NCBI RefSeq assembly: GCF_030817015.1
Contig: NZ_JAUSYS010000001.1
Location: 1,736,001-1,800,000 of the forward strand
Reading direction: 5' to 3'
Length of the DNA: 64,000 nucleotides
Source: Arthrobacter sp. V1I7
GTDB taxonomy: Bacteria; Actinomycetota; Actinomycetes; Actinomycetales; Micrococcaceae
The notes beneath the pieces were generated by a model. That model saw only the letters and a program-made list of their open reading frames with translations. It ran no database searches and was not told where the DNA came from. Shown here piece by piece: positions 8,166 to 17,181 of this stretch (position 1 is its first letter; each line of letters starts with the position of its first letter). A program made the position numbers and the translations under genes.

Positions 8166-9455
8166 CTAATGTGTCAGGTCCTTGCCTTTGGTCTCGGGGA
8201 GGGTGAAGATGAATGCCGCGCTGACCGCGAGCAGTGCCACCGCGTACACGTTGAACAGGTTGGGCAACTGGAGCGTCGTGCCGAGCCACTGCTGGAGGTA
8301 GGGCGCGGTCCCGCCGAACAGCGCCACGCAGATGGAATACGGAACACCCACGCCCACCGTACGGATGCTGGTGGGGAACAGTTCCGCATAGACAGCCGGC
8401 ACGATGGCCGCGCTCGCAGCGATGAAAATCAGCATCACGGACATGCCCACGGCGAGCTGCCACGCCGAATCCTTCAGCAGCCACGTCATGGGGAAGTGCA
8501 TGACGGCGGACCCGACGGCCCCGGCCCACAGGACCTTCTTGCGCCCGATCCGGTCCGACAGCTTCCCCCAGAAGGGGAGGGCGGCAATGAACACGATGTT
8601 GCCGATGACGCCGGCCCACAGTGCTTCTCCGCGGTCGATCTTCAGGGCGGTGGTGGCATAGCTTGGGGCCACAACGCCCCAGATGTAGTAGATCACCGTG
8701 AGGCCCACCGTCAGGCCGATCACCTGCAGGGCCTGCTTGCGGTAGCGGACAACCTGGGGCCAGATCGGGGCGCGCTTCTCCGTGGCCGACTCGCCCTCGA
8801 AAGCCTCCGTCTCGTGCAGCCTGGACCGCATGATCAGCGCATACAGGCCCATGGCGGCGCCGATCAGGAACGGGATCCGCCAGCCCCACGCGTTCATGGC
8901 CTCGGCGCTCAGCGCCATGTTCAGGACCGCCCCCAACAATGTTCCGAACAGGATGCCCACGGTGCCGGAGGTGTAGATCAGCGTGGCCCAGAACCCGCGG
9001 TGCTCTTTGGGCGCCATTTCCGCGAGATAAGTTTGTGACGACGGCAACTCACCGCCGTGGGCCAGGCCCTGGACGAGCCGCGCCACCAGCAGCATGAGTG
9101 ACGCCCAGGCGCCGACGCTCGCAAAGGTCGGGGCGACGCCGATCATCAGGCTGCCCAGCGACGCCAGGCCGACGGCCAGCGTCATGGAGGCCTTGCGGCC
9201 CACGCGGTCGCCGATCCAGCCGAAGAGGAATCCGCCGAACGGGCGTGCGACGAAGCCGACGGCGAAAATCGCCAGGGTGGACAGCACGGCCGACGCCGGA
9301 TCCGACTTACTGAACAGCTGGCTGGCGATGAAGGGGGTGAAAGTCGCGTAGATGGCCCAGTCGTACCATTCGACGGCGTTTCCGATACCGGTGCCGACGA
9401 GGGTCTTCCGGGTGGACACGCGGTTCGCGCTCTGCGCGTTGGTGATGGCGGTCAT
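8166..9455 (-). CDS. MFS transporter, metabolite:H+ symporter (MHS) family
   Basis: A 429-residue, 12-helix transporter. The MHS hallmark GIGNAVEWYDWAIYATFTPF is at the N-terminus, and DRVGRK occupies the loop 2-3 position of MFS motif A. The frame extends upstream to 9638, but those 61 residues are Pro/Arg-rich and overlap the amidohydrolase gene. The ATG at 9455 has a clear AGGGAG Shine-Dalgarno. It lies 25 bp downstream of the M20 amidohydrolase on the same strand, so the two form an operon. MHS transporters import carboxylates such as citrate, ketoglutarate, shikimate and aromatic acids. With an M20D hydrolase, an N-acyl amino acid or hippurate-like substrate is plausible but inferred. 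Confidence 0.92.
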   Translation of the reverse strand: MTAITNAQSANRVSTRKTLVGTGIGNAVEWYDWAIYATFTPFIASQLFSKSDPASAVLSTLAIFAVGFVARPFGGFLFGWIGDRVGRKASMTLAVGLASLGSLMIGVAPTFASVGAWASLMLLVARLVQGLAHGGELPSSQTYLAEMAPKEHRGFWATLIYTSGTVGILFGTLLGAVLNMALSAEAMNAWGWRIPFLIGAAMGLYALIMRSRLHETEAFEGESATEKRAPIWPQVVRYRKQALQVIGLTVGLTVIYYIWGVVAPSYATTALKIDRGEALWAGVIGNIVFIAALPFWGKLSDRIGRKKVLWAGAVGSAVMHFPMTWLLKDSAWQLAVGMSVMLIFIAASAAIVPAVYAELFPTSIRTVGVGVPYSICVALFGGTAPYLQQWLGTTLQLPNLFNVYAVALLAVSAAFIFTLPETKGKDLTH

Positions 9456-9480
9456 GGTTTTTCTCCCTGTGGTGGGCGGG

Positions 9481-10740
9481 CTAGGAGGCTTGTGTTGCGG
9501 TCGGAGCGTCGGCCGGAGAAGTGGCAGCGAGCGCCGCCAAACGGGAAATGGCGAGTTCCGCGTAGAGGGCGGCCCCGTCGGCCAGCACGCCGTCGTCGAA
9601 CGTTGCGTACGGCGAGTGGTTGAACGGCGAGGTGGCATGGTCGGTGCCCTGGGGCACCGCGCTCAGGCCGACGAACGTGCCCGGCACTTCGGCGAGCACG
9701 CGGGAGAAATCCTCGGATCCGCCCAGCGGGGTGGCCCAGCGCGTCAGCCGTGATCCGCCGAACAGGCCGGCGATGACCTTTTCCGCTGTGTGGGTTTCAT
9801 CCTCGTCTGTGATGGTGAGCGGATACTCCTGCTGGTAATCCACGTCGACGTCGAGGCCGTGAGCGGCGGCGATTCCCCGGAGCAGCCGCGGCACAAAGTC
9901 CATCATTTTCTGCCGGGACTCTTCGGAGAAGGTCCGGATGGTGGCTTCGATGCGCGCGGTTTCCGGGATGACATTCCGCTTGGTGCCGGCGTGGAGGACG
10001 CCCACGGACAGGACCACGGGGTCGAACATGTTGAACTGGCGGGTGACCATGACCTGCAGGGCCGTCACCATTTCGGCCGCGGCCGGAACCGGGTCCTTGG
10101 CCGCATGCGGGGTGGAGCCGTGGCCGCCGGCACCAAGCACGGTGACGACCAGCCCGTCGGAGGCGCTCAGCATGACGCCCGGCTTCGTGCAGAACGTGCC
10201 GTACGGCTCCAGCGAGGAGAACACGTGCATGCCGTAGGCGGCATCGACCCGCCGGCCGGGGGCGTCGAGGACGCCCTCGCGGATCATGTAGCTCGCACCG
10301 TCGAAACCTTCCTCGCCCGGCTGGAACATCAGCACGACGTCGCCGGTCAGTTGGTGCCGGCGTTCCGCCAGCAGCGTGGCCGCTCCTGCCAGCATGGACG
10401 TGTGCAGATCGTGGCCGCAGGCGTGCATGGCGCCGTCGATCGTGGAGGTGTACTCGACGCCGGTCTTTTCCTGGACGGGCAGCCCGTCCATGTCCGCGCG
10501 CAGGAGCACGGCGGGCCGGTCAGCCCCGGCCGCAGCGCCGGGTCCGCCGCCGCGGAGGACCGCGGTGACCGACGTCGTCTCCTTGCCCAGGATGATTTCG
10601 TAGGGCAGCCCGTCCAGGGCCCTGAGGACCTTTTCCTGGGTTCGCGGCAGCTGCAGGCCGATCTCGGGTTCGCGGTGCAAGCCGCGGCGGAGCCGGGAAA
10701 GGTCCGGCTGTAGCTCCCGGGCGTCTGCGGTAATCGGCAC
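9481..10740 (-). CDS. M20 family amidohydrolase (hippurate hydrolase/IAA-amino acid hydrolase type)
   Basis: A 419-residue dinuclear-metal amidohydrolase of the M20D type. The metal-binding motif AMHACGHDLHTSML and the second-shell motif GEEGFDGA are present, followed by the dimerisation lid domain and the C-terminal His region (ATSPFNHSPYATFDDG). It cleaves N-acyl amino acids such as hippurate, N-acetyl amino acids or indole-acetyl amino acids. It is the first gene of a two-gene operon with the MHS transporter and is divergent from the AsnC-type regulator across about 130 bp that hold an inverted repeat, so local control is likely. The substrate is not determinable here. Confidence 0.93.
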   Translation of the reverse strand: MPITADARELQPDLSRLRRGLHREPEIGLQLPRTQEKVLRALDGLPYEIILGKETTSVTAVLRGGGPGAAAGADRPAVLLRADMDGLPVQEKTGVEYTSTIDGAMHACGHDLHTSMLAGAATLLAERRHQLTGDVVLMFQPGEEGFDGASYMIREGVLDAPGRRVDAAYGMHVFSSLEPYGTFCTKPGVMLSASDGLVVTVLGAGGHGSTPHAAKDPVPAAAEMVTALQVMVTRQFNMFDPVVLSVGVLHAGTKRNVIPETARIEATIRTFSEESRQKMMDFVPRLLRGIAAAHGLDVDVDYQQEYPLTITDEDETHTAEKVIAGLFGGSRLTRWATPLGGSEDFSRVLAEVPGTFVGLSAVPQGTDHATSPFNHSPYATFDDGVLADGAALYAELAISRLAALAATSPADAPTATQAS

Positions 10741-10780
10741 GTGTGCTCCTCATCTGTGGTTCAGGCTCTGTGGTCTATTC

Positions 10781-10797
10781 TGAAGTGGCGTACTTCA
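10781..10797. promoter_or_regulatory. inverted repeat, candidate AsnC/Lrp-type operator
   Basis: TGAAGT (10781-10786) and ACTTCA (10792-10797) form a perfect inverted repeat with a 5-bp spacer in the divergent region between the amidohydrolase and the AsnC-type regulator. A further TGAAG follows at 10806. AsnC/Lrp proteins often bind repeated sites in such divergent regions. Binding is inferred. Confidence 0.5.
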
Positions 10798-10867
10798 CAA
10801 GGAGCTGAAGTGCTGGAAAAATACATTTCTAATGGCCGGCAGGCAGGATTTATGCAGGGAGGGACGC

Positions 10868-11902
10868 TTGGATCTCAGCGAGGAAGACCTGGCACTGATC
10901 AACGCCCTGCAGATCGAACCACGCCTGAGCTGGGCGGACGCCGCAGGGATTCTTGGTGTCCATGCGACCACGCTGGCGGCCCGCTGGGAGCGGTTGCGGT
11001 CCGGGGGAGTCTCCTGGGTCACGGCGCATTTGATCGGTGACCCGAAGCAGATGTGCCTCGCGTTTGTGGCCGTGGACTGCGAGATGAACCAAAGGGAAAA
11101 CGTCACGGCCCAGCTGGCTGCGATGCCGCAGATCGTCACGATAGAAGAGGCGGCGAGTAACCGGGACCTGATGCTGACTGTCATTACCGGATCGCTGGAG
11201 GAGTTCAGCACCAGGGTGGCGTCACGGCTGAAGGACATTGACGGCCTGCTCAAGTACCAGACCGCACTGTGCACGCGGCTGCACACAGGGGGTTATGCCT
11301 GGCGGCTGAACGTACTGAGCCGTGCCCAGCAGGCATCCCTCCGGGCGCTGGGGAGATCCCTGCCACCGGACGCAGAACGTCCCGGCGCGGTGCGGGCGCC
11401 GCTGCCGGCAAGCCATCTGGACCTCCTGCCCTTTCTTGCGAAGGATGGACGTGCGACGGCGGCCGACATCGCACGTGCGCTTGGCCGGAATCCGGCGACC
11501 GTCCAGCGCCAGCTGAACCGCGTGCTCACCAGCGGGATCTTGTCCCTGCGATGTGAGATGGCGCAAAAATACTCGTCCTTTCCAGTCACCTGTCAGTGGT
11601 TCGTCCGCGTCCCGGCAGGCCAGCACGACGCCGCCGCGGCCGCTATCCGGACCATCCGGAATGTGCGCCTCAGCGCCTCAACCACGGGCCCCACGAATTT
11701 TGTGATCATCATGTGGCTCCAGTCCCTGGCCGCCGTTATGGATGCGGAACTGGCCCTGCAGCAGAAGGTCCCCGGCATTGAACTGGTGGAGAGTGTGGTC
11801 ATGCTCAGCACGGTCAAGCGCGTCGGCTGGATGCTGAACCCGGATTCGACGGCGAGCGGTGCCATCGTCGTGACCGCAGGAGGACCGGAGCCGGCGGATT
11901 AG
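10868..11902 (+). CDS. Lrp/AsnC-family regulator with two helix-turn-helix domains
   Basis: A 344-residue regulator made of two AsnC units. The first HTH lies near the N-terminus (DLSEEDLALINALQIEPRLS, then HATTLAARWERLR), followed by a ligand-binding RAM-like region. A second HTH (FLAKDGRATAADIARALGRN, then PATVQRQLNRVL) is followed by a second RAM-like region. The frame allows an ATG at 10832, but the TTG at 10868 is preceded by AGGGAGGG at 10856-10863 and starts right before the conserved DLSEEDL, so it is preferred. It is divergent from the M20 amidohydrolase/MHS transporter operon, which it probably controls in response to an amino acid or carboxylate. Confidence 0.88.
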   Translation: MDLSEEDLALINALQIEPRLSWADAAGILGVHATTLAARWERLRSGGVSWVTAHLIGDPKQMCLAFVAVDCEMNQRENVTAQLAAMPQIVTIEEAASNRDLMLTVITGSLEEFSTRVASRLKDIDGLLKYQTALCTRLHTGGYAWRLNVLSRAQQASLRALGRSLPPDAERPGAVRAPLPASHLDLLPFLAKDGRATAADIARALGRNPATVQRQLNRVLTSGILSLRCEMAQKYSSFPVTCQWFVRVPAGQHDAAAAAIRTIRNVRLSASTTGPTNFVIIMWLQSLAAVMDAELALQQKVPGIELVESVVMLSTVKRVGWMLNPDSTASGAIVVTAGGPEPAD

Positions 11903-12170
11903 CGGGCAGCGGCGGCACAACCATCGAAATCAACTACTTCGCCGGAATCCGCGAAGCCGTCTATCAATGCTCGCTCCCGCTCGCCATCCGCTGGATAGAA
12001 ATAGCCGGTTAGAAATGGCCGGCGCGACCCGTGGCAACGAGGCCGGCGTGATCCCCTCCTCGAAGATCGCCGCGAGCTCGGCCAAAACTCCACGCTATTT
12101 CTGTGCAACGAGGGCAGATCATCCCGCACGGCTTGCGGAACACGCTTCCTGGGACAGCGGCTGGCAGCGG

Positions 12171-13211
12171 TCAGCTGCGTATCTCAGTGCCGGCCGGCTT
12201 GTCCGTAGCGGGTCCCGTCGAGCCGCGGACAGTGAGGTGGGTGGGCATCACTGACCGGCTGCGCGTAGCGCCGCCCGAGAGGGGATTGAGCTGGGCGAGC
12301 AGCATCGACACGGCCACGCGCCCGACCTGCTCGATCGGGGAGGTCATAGTCGTAAGGGGCGGGTTGCAGAAGTCGGCACCGAAGATGTCGTCGCAGCCCA
12401 CAATGCTCATGTCCGCCGGGACGCGGAGGCCTCGTTCGCGGAGGCGCTGGAGCATCCCGATCGCGATCAGATCGTTGAATGTGATGCACGCCGTCACGCC
12501 GCTGTGGACGGCGGCGTCCGCCGCGGCCGCGCCAGCCTGTGTCTTCGGCGCGAAGGGCCCGAGCTTGCGGACTTCGACTCCGCGCTCGTCCGCGGCTTCG
12601 GAAAGCGCCGCCCATCGCCGCGTGCTGGACTGGGAAGTGACCGGACCCGCTATGTAGGCCACCCGGGTGTGGCCCAGCGAGACCAAATGATCAAGGGCCT
12701 GGCTGGTCGCCGTCGGTGTATCGATGATGACCGCCGGCACGCCGCGGACATCCCGGTTGACAGTGACCAGGGGCATCTTCGCCGCAGCGGCAAGCAGGTC
12801 ATCATCACTCAGCCTTGAGGCCGCCACAATGAGCCCCTCGGCCCCCTTGCGCAGCTGCTCCATTGCGCTGGCTTCAACTTCATCCGACTCCTCCGTGTCC
12901 ACCAGCAACTGGGTGTAGCCGGCAGCTTTGAGCTGGAGCTGGGTTCCTCTGATGAGATCGAAATAGAAGGGGTTGGTGATGTCCGGGACCAGTACCCCCA
13001 CAGCGCCGGTCCGGCCGGAGCTCAATGCCTTTGCCTGGCTGTTGGGTGTGTACCGCAGCTGGGCGGCCGCGGCCTCGATGCGCTCCCGCGTGCGGAAGTT
13101 CACCCGGTCCGGTGTGGAGAGCGCCCGGGAAACCGTCGATGCGGCCACCCCGCACAGTGCTGCGATGTCGTGGATGGTGGCGGGACGGTTGATTCCGGCC
13201 TGTGCAGCCAT
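12171..13211 (-). CDS. LacI-family transcriptional regulator
   Basis: A 346-residue LacI/GalR repressor. The N-terminal HTH (TIHDIAALCGVAASTVSRAL) is followed by the hinge (YTPNSQAKAL) and a periplasmic-binding-protein-like sensor domain (GVLVPDITNPFYFDLIRG; CDDIFGADFCNPPLTTM). The frame runs on to 13328, but the ATG at 13211 has an AGGTGA Shine-Dalgarno and starts just before the HTH. It is divergent from the isomerase/oxidoreductase gene pair at 13459, with a LacI-type palindrome (13322-13339) between them. The same palindrome type recurs before three other units of this island, so this protein or its relative at 23159 is the likely regulon repressor. The inducer is unknown. Confidence 0.93.
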   Translation of the reverse strand: MAAQAGINRPATIHDIAALCGVAASTVSRALSTPDRVNFRTRERIEAAAAQLRYTPNSQAKALSSGRTGAVGVLVPDITNPFYFDLIRGTQLQLKAAGYTQLLVDTEESDEVEASAMEQLRKGAEGLIVAASRLSDDDLLAAAAKMPLVTVNRDVRGVPAVIIDTPTATSQALDHLVSLGHTRVAYIAGPVTSQSSTRRWAALSEAADERGVEVRKLGPFAPKTQAGAAAADAAVHSGVTACITFNDLIAIGMLQRLRERGLRVPADMSIVGCDDIFGADFCNPPLTTMTSPIEQVGRVAVSMLLAQLNPLSGGATRSRSVMPTHLTVRGSTGPATDKPAGTEIRS

Positions 13212-13321
13212 GGCCTTCACCTCTGTTCGTGTTGACGCGCTCGTGTTGACGCCGTGCCGGAAGTCGCCAGGTGACTCACGCCACCACGCCAATGGATTAA
13301 GGTTGCCACACGACCGGGAGG

Positions 13322-13362
13322 TTGGCAATCGGTTGTCAAAATTCTGCAGGACAAACTAGACT
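13322..13362 (+). promoter_or_regulatory. LacI-type operator overlapping promoter of isomerase/oxidoreductase pair
   Basis: The operator TTGGCAATCGGTTGTCAA occupies 13322-13339 (7 of 9 arm positions symmetric). Its right half gives a -35 TTGTCA (13333-13338), followed after 18 bp by TAGACT (13357-13362), a TAnnnT -10 typical of actinobacteria. A half-site TTGCCA lies upstream at 13303. The promoter faces the gene at 13459. A repressor on the palindrome would block the -35. Confidence 0.65.
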
Positions 13363-13458
13363 GGCTTCAACACCTCAAGGATGTGAACTGAGTCACCGGG
13401 CGCCGGGAGCCGACCCTACGGCGGTCCGCCACCGGTGGCCTAACCCAAGGAGTACTCC

Positions 13459-14307
13459 ATGACCGAAGCATTGACCGCCGTCTGGCCGCTCTCCGGATTC
13501 GGCGACGAAGTTGACCCCGACCCGGCCGTGCAGGCGGCCGTTCTGCTGGCCCTGGGCGCGAGCCATATCGAAGTCCGCAGCGCCTGGGGCACCAACGTCT
13601 CTGAGCTGGATCCCCACCAGGTGGGCACGCTCAAGGCCATCCTTGATTCGAAGGGCCTCGGGGTTTCTGCGGTTGCGAGCCCGATCGGGAAAGTGGATGT
13701 CAGCCTTCCGGTGGAGCACGAGCTGGAACGCCTCCGCCGGATCATTGGCGTGGCCAAGGCACTCGACACCGGCTACATACGCATTTTTTCGTTCTACCGC
13801 GGTGCCGGGCAGAGCCCGGCGGATATTAGGGACGATGTCCTGACCCGGATGGCGGCGCTGGCCGACGAAGCCGCGGCAGCCGGCGTCGTGCTCCTGCATG
13901 AAAACGAGAAGGGCATCTACGGCGATACCCCGGAGCGCGTGCTGGACATCATGGAATCCGTGAATTCCCCGGCATTGAGGATCGCGTGGGACAACGCCAA
14001 CTTTGTCCAGGTAGGCGTCAAACCGTACACCGAGGGCTATCTCATGCTGCGCCCGTACCTTGAGTACTTCCAGGTGAAGGATGCGATCCTGGCGACCGGC
14101 GAGGTGGTGCCGGCAGGGGAGGGCGACGGCGAGCTGGATGCCACCATCGCCGCCCTGAAGGCCGACGGATTCGCCGGGTTCGCCTCGCTCGAACCGCACT
14201 TGGCCAGCGCCCATGAACTGGGCGGCTTCTCCGGCCCGGGAGCCTTTGGCGCCGCTGCCCGGGCCTTCGCCGGGCTCGCTGCCAAGAACGGCGTGACGCT
14301 CTCATGA
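13459..14307 (+). CDS. TIM-barrel sugar phosphate isomerase/epimerase family protein
   Basis: A 282-residue AP-endonuclease-2/xylose-isomerase-like TIM barrel. Conserved metal-site segments include VVLLHENEKG, LRIAWDNANF, FQVKDAI and FASLEPHL, giving the Glu-Asp-His/Lys-Glu pattern of the fold. AAGGAG just upstream supports the ATG at 13459. Its last 4 bp overlap the Gfo/Idh/MocA oxidoreductase gene, so the two are co-translated. This pairing is common in pathways that oxidise, epimerise or eliminate sugars and inositols. In known 3-keto-glycoside pathways an oxidoreductase makes the keto sugar and a TIM-barrel partner isomerises or cleaves it. The exact reaction here is unknown. Confidence 0.85.
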   Translation: MTEALTAVWPLSGFGDEVDPDPAVQAAVLLALGASHIEVRSAWGTNVSELDPHQVGTLKAILDSKGLGVSAVASPIGKVDVSLPVEHELERLRRIIGVAKALDTGYIRIFSFYRGAGQSPADIRDDVLTRMAALADEAAAAGVVLLHENEKGIYGDTPERVLDIMESVNSPALRIAWDNANFVQVGVKPYTEGYLMLRPYLEYFQVKDAILATGEVVPAGEGDGELDATIAALKADGFAGFASLEPHLASAHELGGFSGPGAFGAAARAFAGLAAKNGVTLS

Positions 14308-15314
14308 CGGTCAGGGCGGCAGTAATCGGCTGCGGGGATGTGTCGTCCGTGCACTTCGGGGCCATCGCAAAGCTTGAAGACGTCGAACTCGTTGCCGTCT
14401 GCGACACGGACCCGGGACGGCTTGCTGCAGCCGTAGCGGGCTATGGCGTGCCCGGCTTCGCCGACCATCTCAGCCTGCTGGCGAAGCTGAACCCGGACGT
14501 GGTCCACATCAGCACCCCGCACCACCAGCACGCGGCGCCGGCAGCCGACTGCCTCGAGCGCGGCGTGAACGTCATCGTGGAAAAACCGTTGGCGCACACC
14601 CTGGCCGAGGGGCACCGGCTGATGGAAGCCACCGCCGGCAGCAGCGCCAAGATCGCCGTGTGCTTCCAAAACCGCTACAACGCGACCTCCCAGGCCATGC
14701 ATGCGCTCCTGTCATCCGGGGAGTTGGGCGCTGTCCTCGGGGCGTCCGCCACCGTGATGTGGCAGCGAAGTGCCGAGTACTACCTGAACCGGCCCTGGCG
14801 CGGGAGCTGGGCCGGCGGCGGCGGCGGCCTGATGATGAACCAGGCCATCCACACGGTGGACCTGCTGCAGTGGCTGGTGGGGGACGTGGTGTCGCTGAGC
14901 GGCAACGCGTCCACACGCTTCCTGCGTGGGGCCATCGAGGTTGAGGACACCGCCGAATTCGTGGCCGAGCATGCCGGAGGTGCCCGGAGTGCCTTCTATG
15001 CCACCCTGGCAAATGCCGTGAACGCCCCCGTCACGCTCGACATCGTCACGGAGCAGGCCACCCTGAGCCTGCGCGGCGACCTCACTGTGACTCATCAGGA
15101 CGGGCGCGTCGAGGTGGTGCCCGAACGCCTGGCGGAGTCCGGCGGCAGGGCCTACTGGGGCGTCTCCCATGAGCTCCTGATAGCCGATTTCTATGCCCGT
15201 CTGGGCGAGGACGGCCCGTTCTGGATCGACCCTTCCGAGGCCGCGAAATCGCTGCGGATCGTCAAGGAGATCTACCGGCAAAGCTACCCGGAGTTACACG
15301 ACATCGTATGCTGA
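14304..15314 (+). CDS. Gfo/Idh/MocA family NAD(P)-dependent oxidoreductase
   Basis: A 336-residue oxidoreductase with an N-terminal Rossmann fold (AAVIGCGDVSSVHFGAI), the EKP motif in VIVEKPLAHTLAEGH whose lysine is catalytic in the family, and a C-terminal substrate domain with GGGGLMMNQAIHTVDLLQW, which carries the conserved histidine. It is co-translated with the TIM-barrel protein upstream (ATGA overlap at 14304-14307). Family members oxidise sugar or inositol hydroxyls with NAD(P)+. Context points to a glycoside or sugar-acid substrate. It differs clearly from the second family member at 21890. Confidence 0.92.
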   Translation: MTVRAAVIGCGDVSSVHFGAIAKLEDVELVAVCDTDPGRLAAAVAGYGVPGFADHLSLLAKLNPDVVHISTPHHQHAAPAADCLERGVNVIVEKPLAHTLAEGHRLMEATAGSSAKIAVCFQNRYNATSQAMHALLSSGELGAVLGASATVMWQRSAEYYLNRPWRGSWAGGGGGLMMNQAIHTVDLLQWLVGDVVSLSGNASTRFLRGAIEVEDTAEFVAEHAGGARSAFYATLANAVNAPVTLDIVTEQATLSLRGDLTVTHQDGRVEVVPERLAESGGRAYWGVSHELLIADFYARLGEDGPFWIDPSEAAKSLRIVKEIYRQSYPELHDIVC

Positions 15315-15423
15315 CGCCTTCGTCTTCGCCCGCGGAGTCCAGCGCTCGCGCCGGCCGTGTCTCACGGCAGAACTTGCGCCTGCCTATCCGCGGACCCGGC
15401 GCCCCAGAAGCGTCCGAGTATCT

Positions 15424-15463
15424 TTGACAATCGGTTGCCAAGGCTGGCAACACTGCGTACTGT
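15424..15463 (+). promoter_or_regulatory. LacI-type operator overlapping promoter of ABC importer operon
   Basis: The operator TTGACAATCGGTTGCCAA occupies 15424-15441. Its right half provides a -35 TTGCCA (15435-15440), and TACTGT (15458-15463, TAnnnT type) follows after 17 bp. A further CTGGCAA half-site is at 15444-15450. It faces the substrate-binding protein gene at 15551, giving an 80-nt leader. Confidence 0.65.
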
Positions 15464-15550
15464 AATCACAACCGGTGGATGTGTCCCAGGCCACACGCGG
15501 AATCAATTCAAGACTCGTCAAGATGTTCCAAGGACTCATAGGAGCCAACA

Positions 15551-17089
15551 ATGAAGTTAGGTCCCAAGGCGGTAGCAACTGCCATCACCGTCAGCGCGGC
15601 TCTCGCGCTGACTGCCTGCGGAGGCAACGCAAACTCCGGCAACGCAAACTCCGGCGCCGGAGCGCCGGCCGCAACGGCCCTCACCCTCGGAACCATTCAG
15701 GACGTGCGTTCCTGGGATCCGGCACAGGCTCACGTGGGCCATGTGCTCCAGCCCTACCAGGCCGCCTATGATTCCCTGGTCCTGCGGGAACCGGACGGCA
15801 AGCTGAGTCCCATGCTGGCCACGGCATGGAAGTACAACGCCACCGATACAGTGCTCACCGTCGATCTCCGGACGGATGTCACCTTCAGTGACGGTGCGAA
15901 GTTTGACGCCGAGGCAGCCAAAGCCAATCTGGACCACTTCAAGAACGCGAACGGCCCGCAGATGGCCCAGCTCGGCGCTGTTTCCGAGGTGAAGGTGGTG
16001 GATGCCGATACTATCGATCTCAGCCTGACCGCCCCGGACCCGTCGCTGGAGTTCTACCTCAGCCAGGCTGCCGGCCTGATGGGAAGCCCGAAGGCGTTGG
16101 GGACCGAAGGTATCAAAACCGAGCCCGTCGGAAGCGGTCCGTACGTGATGGACAAGGCTTCCACGGTGAAGGATTCCCAGACCGTGTTCACCGCCCGCGA
16201 AGGCTACTGGAACAAGGACCTGCAAAAGTTCAGCAAACTCACCCTGAAGATCCTGGCGGATCCGACCGCCCGGACCAATGCCCTGGTTTCCGGTCAGATT
16301 GATGCCACGCTGCTCGATCCGAAGACGGGCAAGCAGGCAGAGGGCGCCAAAATGAAGCTGGCCAGTAACCAGGTGGACTGGCAGGGGCTGCTCCTGTTCG
16401 ACCGTGACGGCGCCAAGAACCCGGCCCTGAAAGACGTCCGTGTCCGCCAGGCCATCAACTACGCGTTTGACCGCAAGACAATCCTCGACCAGGTGATGCT
16501 GGGACAGGGAACACCGACGTCGCAGCCGTTCGGCAAGGAAAGCGGCGCCTGGGTGGAAGAACTGGAGAACAAGTATTCCTACGATCCGGCCAAGGCAAAG
16601 GCTCTCCTCAAGGAGGCCGGCTACGAGTCGGGGCTGACCCTCGAGGTTCCGGCCATCCCGATGTTCGAGACCCAGATTTCAGTGGTCAAGCAGCAGTTGG
16701 CGGACATTGGCATCACGCTGAACCTGGGCGCGGCACTGACCAACACCTTCACCAGTGACATTGCGGCCCAGAAGTTCAACGCCATGTACTTCTCGCTCTT
16801 CCAGGGTGAACCGTGGGTAGCCATCAACCAGATTGTCTCCACCAAGGCGCTCTACAACCCGTTCAAGAACGCCCCCACGGAGCTGCAGGCCAAGATCGAC
16901 GCGGTCCAGACCGGCGGCACGGACGCAGCCAAGCTGGCCCAGGAAGTCAACAAGTACGTCGTGGACCAGGCATGGTTCGCCCCGCTGTTCAGGGTCAACC
17001 AGATGTACTTCCACAACACCAAGGTCACCGTCGCGCCGCAGATTCAGCAGGCCGTCCCGTCAATCTACAACTACTCGCCGGCCAAGTAG
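15551..17089 (+). CDS. ABC transporter substrate-binding lipoprotein, family 5 (peptide/oligosaccharide type)
   Basis: A 512-residue SBP_bac_5 protein. The signal peptide ends in the lipobox LTACG (Cys about residue 24), so it is anchored to the outer face of the membrane. A short linker with a 15-bp tandem duplication follows (GNANS twice). Family landmarks include LTVDLRTDVTFSDGAKFDAE and VRQAINYAFDRKTIL. A Shine-Dalgarno (AGGAG) precedes the ATG. It is followed by two permease genes, one fused to an ATPase, and a second ATPase, making a complete importer. Family 5 proteins bind peptides, nickel or oligosaccharides; the island suggests a glycoside or oligo-uronide, which is inferred. Confidence 0.92.
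   Translation: MKLGPKAVATAITVSAALALTACGGNANSGNANSGAGAPAATALTLGTIQDVRSWDPAQAHVGHVLQPYQAAYDSLVLREPDGKLSPMLATAWKYNATDTVLTVDLRTDVTFSDGAKFDAEAAKANLDHFKNANGPQMAQLGAVSEVKVVDADTIDLSLTAPDPSLEFYLSQAAGLMGSPKALGTEGIKTEPVGSGPYVMDKASTVKDSQTVFTAREGYWNKDLQKFSKLTLKILADPTARTNALVSGQIDATLLDPKTGKQAEGAKMKLASNQVDWQGLLLFDRDGAKNPALKDVRVRQAINYAFDRKTILDQVMLGQGTPTSQPFGKESGAWVEELENKYSYDPAKAKALLKEAGYESGLTLEVPAIPMFETQISVVKQQLADIGITLNLGAALTNTFTSDIAAQKFNAMYFSLFQGEPWVAINQIVSTKALYNPFKNAPTELQAKIDAVQTGGTDAAKLAQEVNKYVVDQAWFAPLFRVNQMYFHNTKVTVAPQIQQAVPSIYNYSPAK
15623..15652 (+). repeat. 15-bp tandem duplication in lipoprotein linker
   Basis: GGCAACGCAAACTCC occurs twice in direct succession (15623-15637 and 15638-15652). It keeps the frame and duplicates five residues just after the lipid-modified cysteine. 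It looks like a slippage or duplication event in a disordered linker. Confidence 0.9.
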
Positions 17090-17114
17090 TTCCGCGCCAG
17101 CAGCCCTCCGGTTT

Positions 17115-17142
17115 CGGCAGCCGTCCGCAAGGGCGGCTGCCG
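17115..17142 (+). terminator. intercistronic stem-loop after the binding-protein gene
   Basis: CGGCAGCCGTCC (17115-17126) pairs with GGGCGGCTGCCG (17131-17142) with one G-U pair, around GCAA. It lies 26 bp after the binding-protein stop and 40 bp before the permease start, with no T run. Such stems usually stabilise the upstream mRNA or partly attenuate, so that more binding protein than permease is made. Confidence 0.6.
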
Positions 17143-17181
17143 GACCAGGCAGCCAACCACGCCATTTCAACGGAGCCCGCA

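Noticed and set aside
8166..9038. plus-strand 289-residue frame over the MHS transporter
   Set aside because: Mirror frame of the transporter gene, with His/Arg-rich low-complexity sequence.
11903..12170. possible minus-strand protein remnant between the AsnC and LacI genes
   Set aside because: Short segments such as LAELAAIFEEGITPASLPR look protein-like, but two frames compete, no start is found and no family is recognised.
15424..15429. left half-site TTGACA as the -35 of the ABC operon
   Set aside because: No suitable -10 lies 16-19 bp downstream; the right half-site TTGCCA with TACTGT fits better and agrees with the other three promoters.
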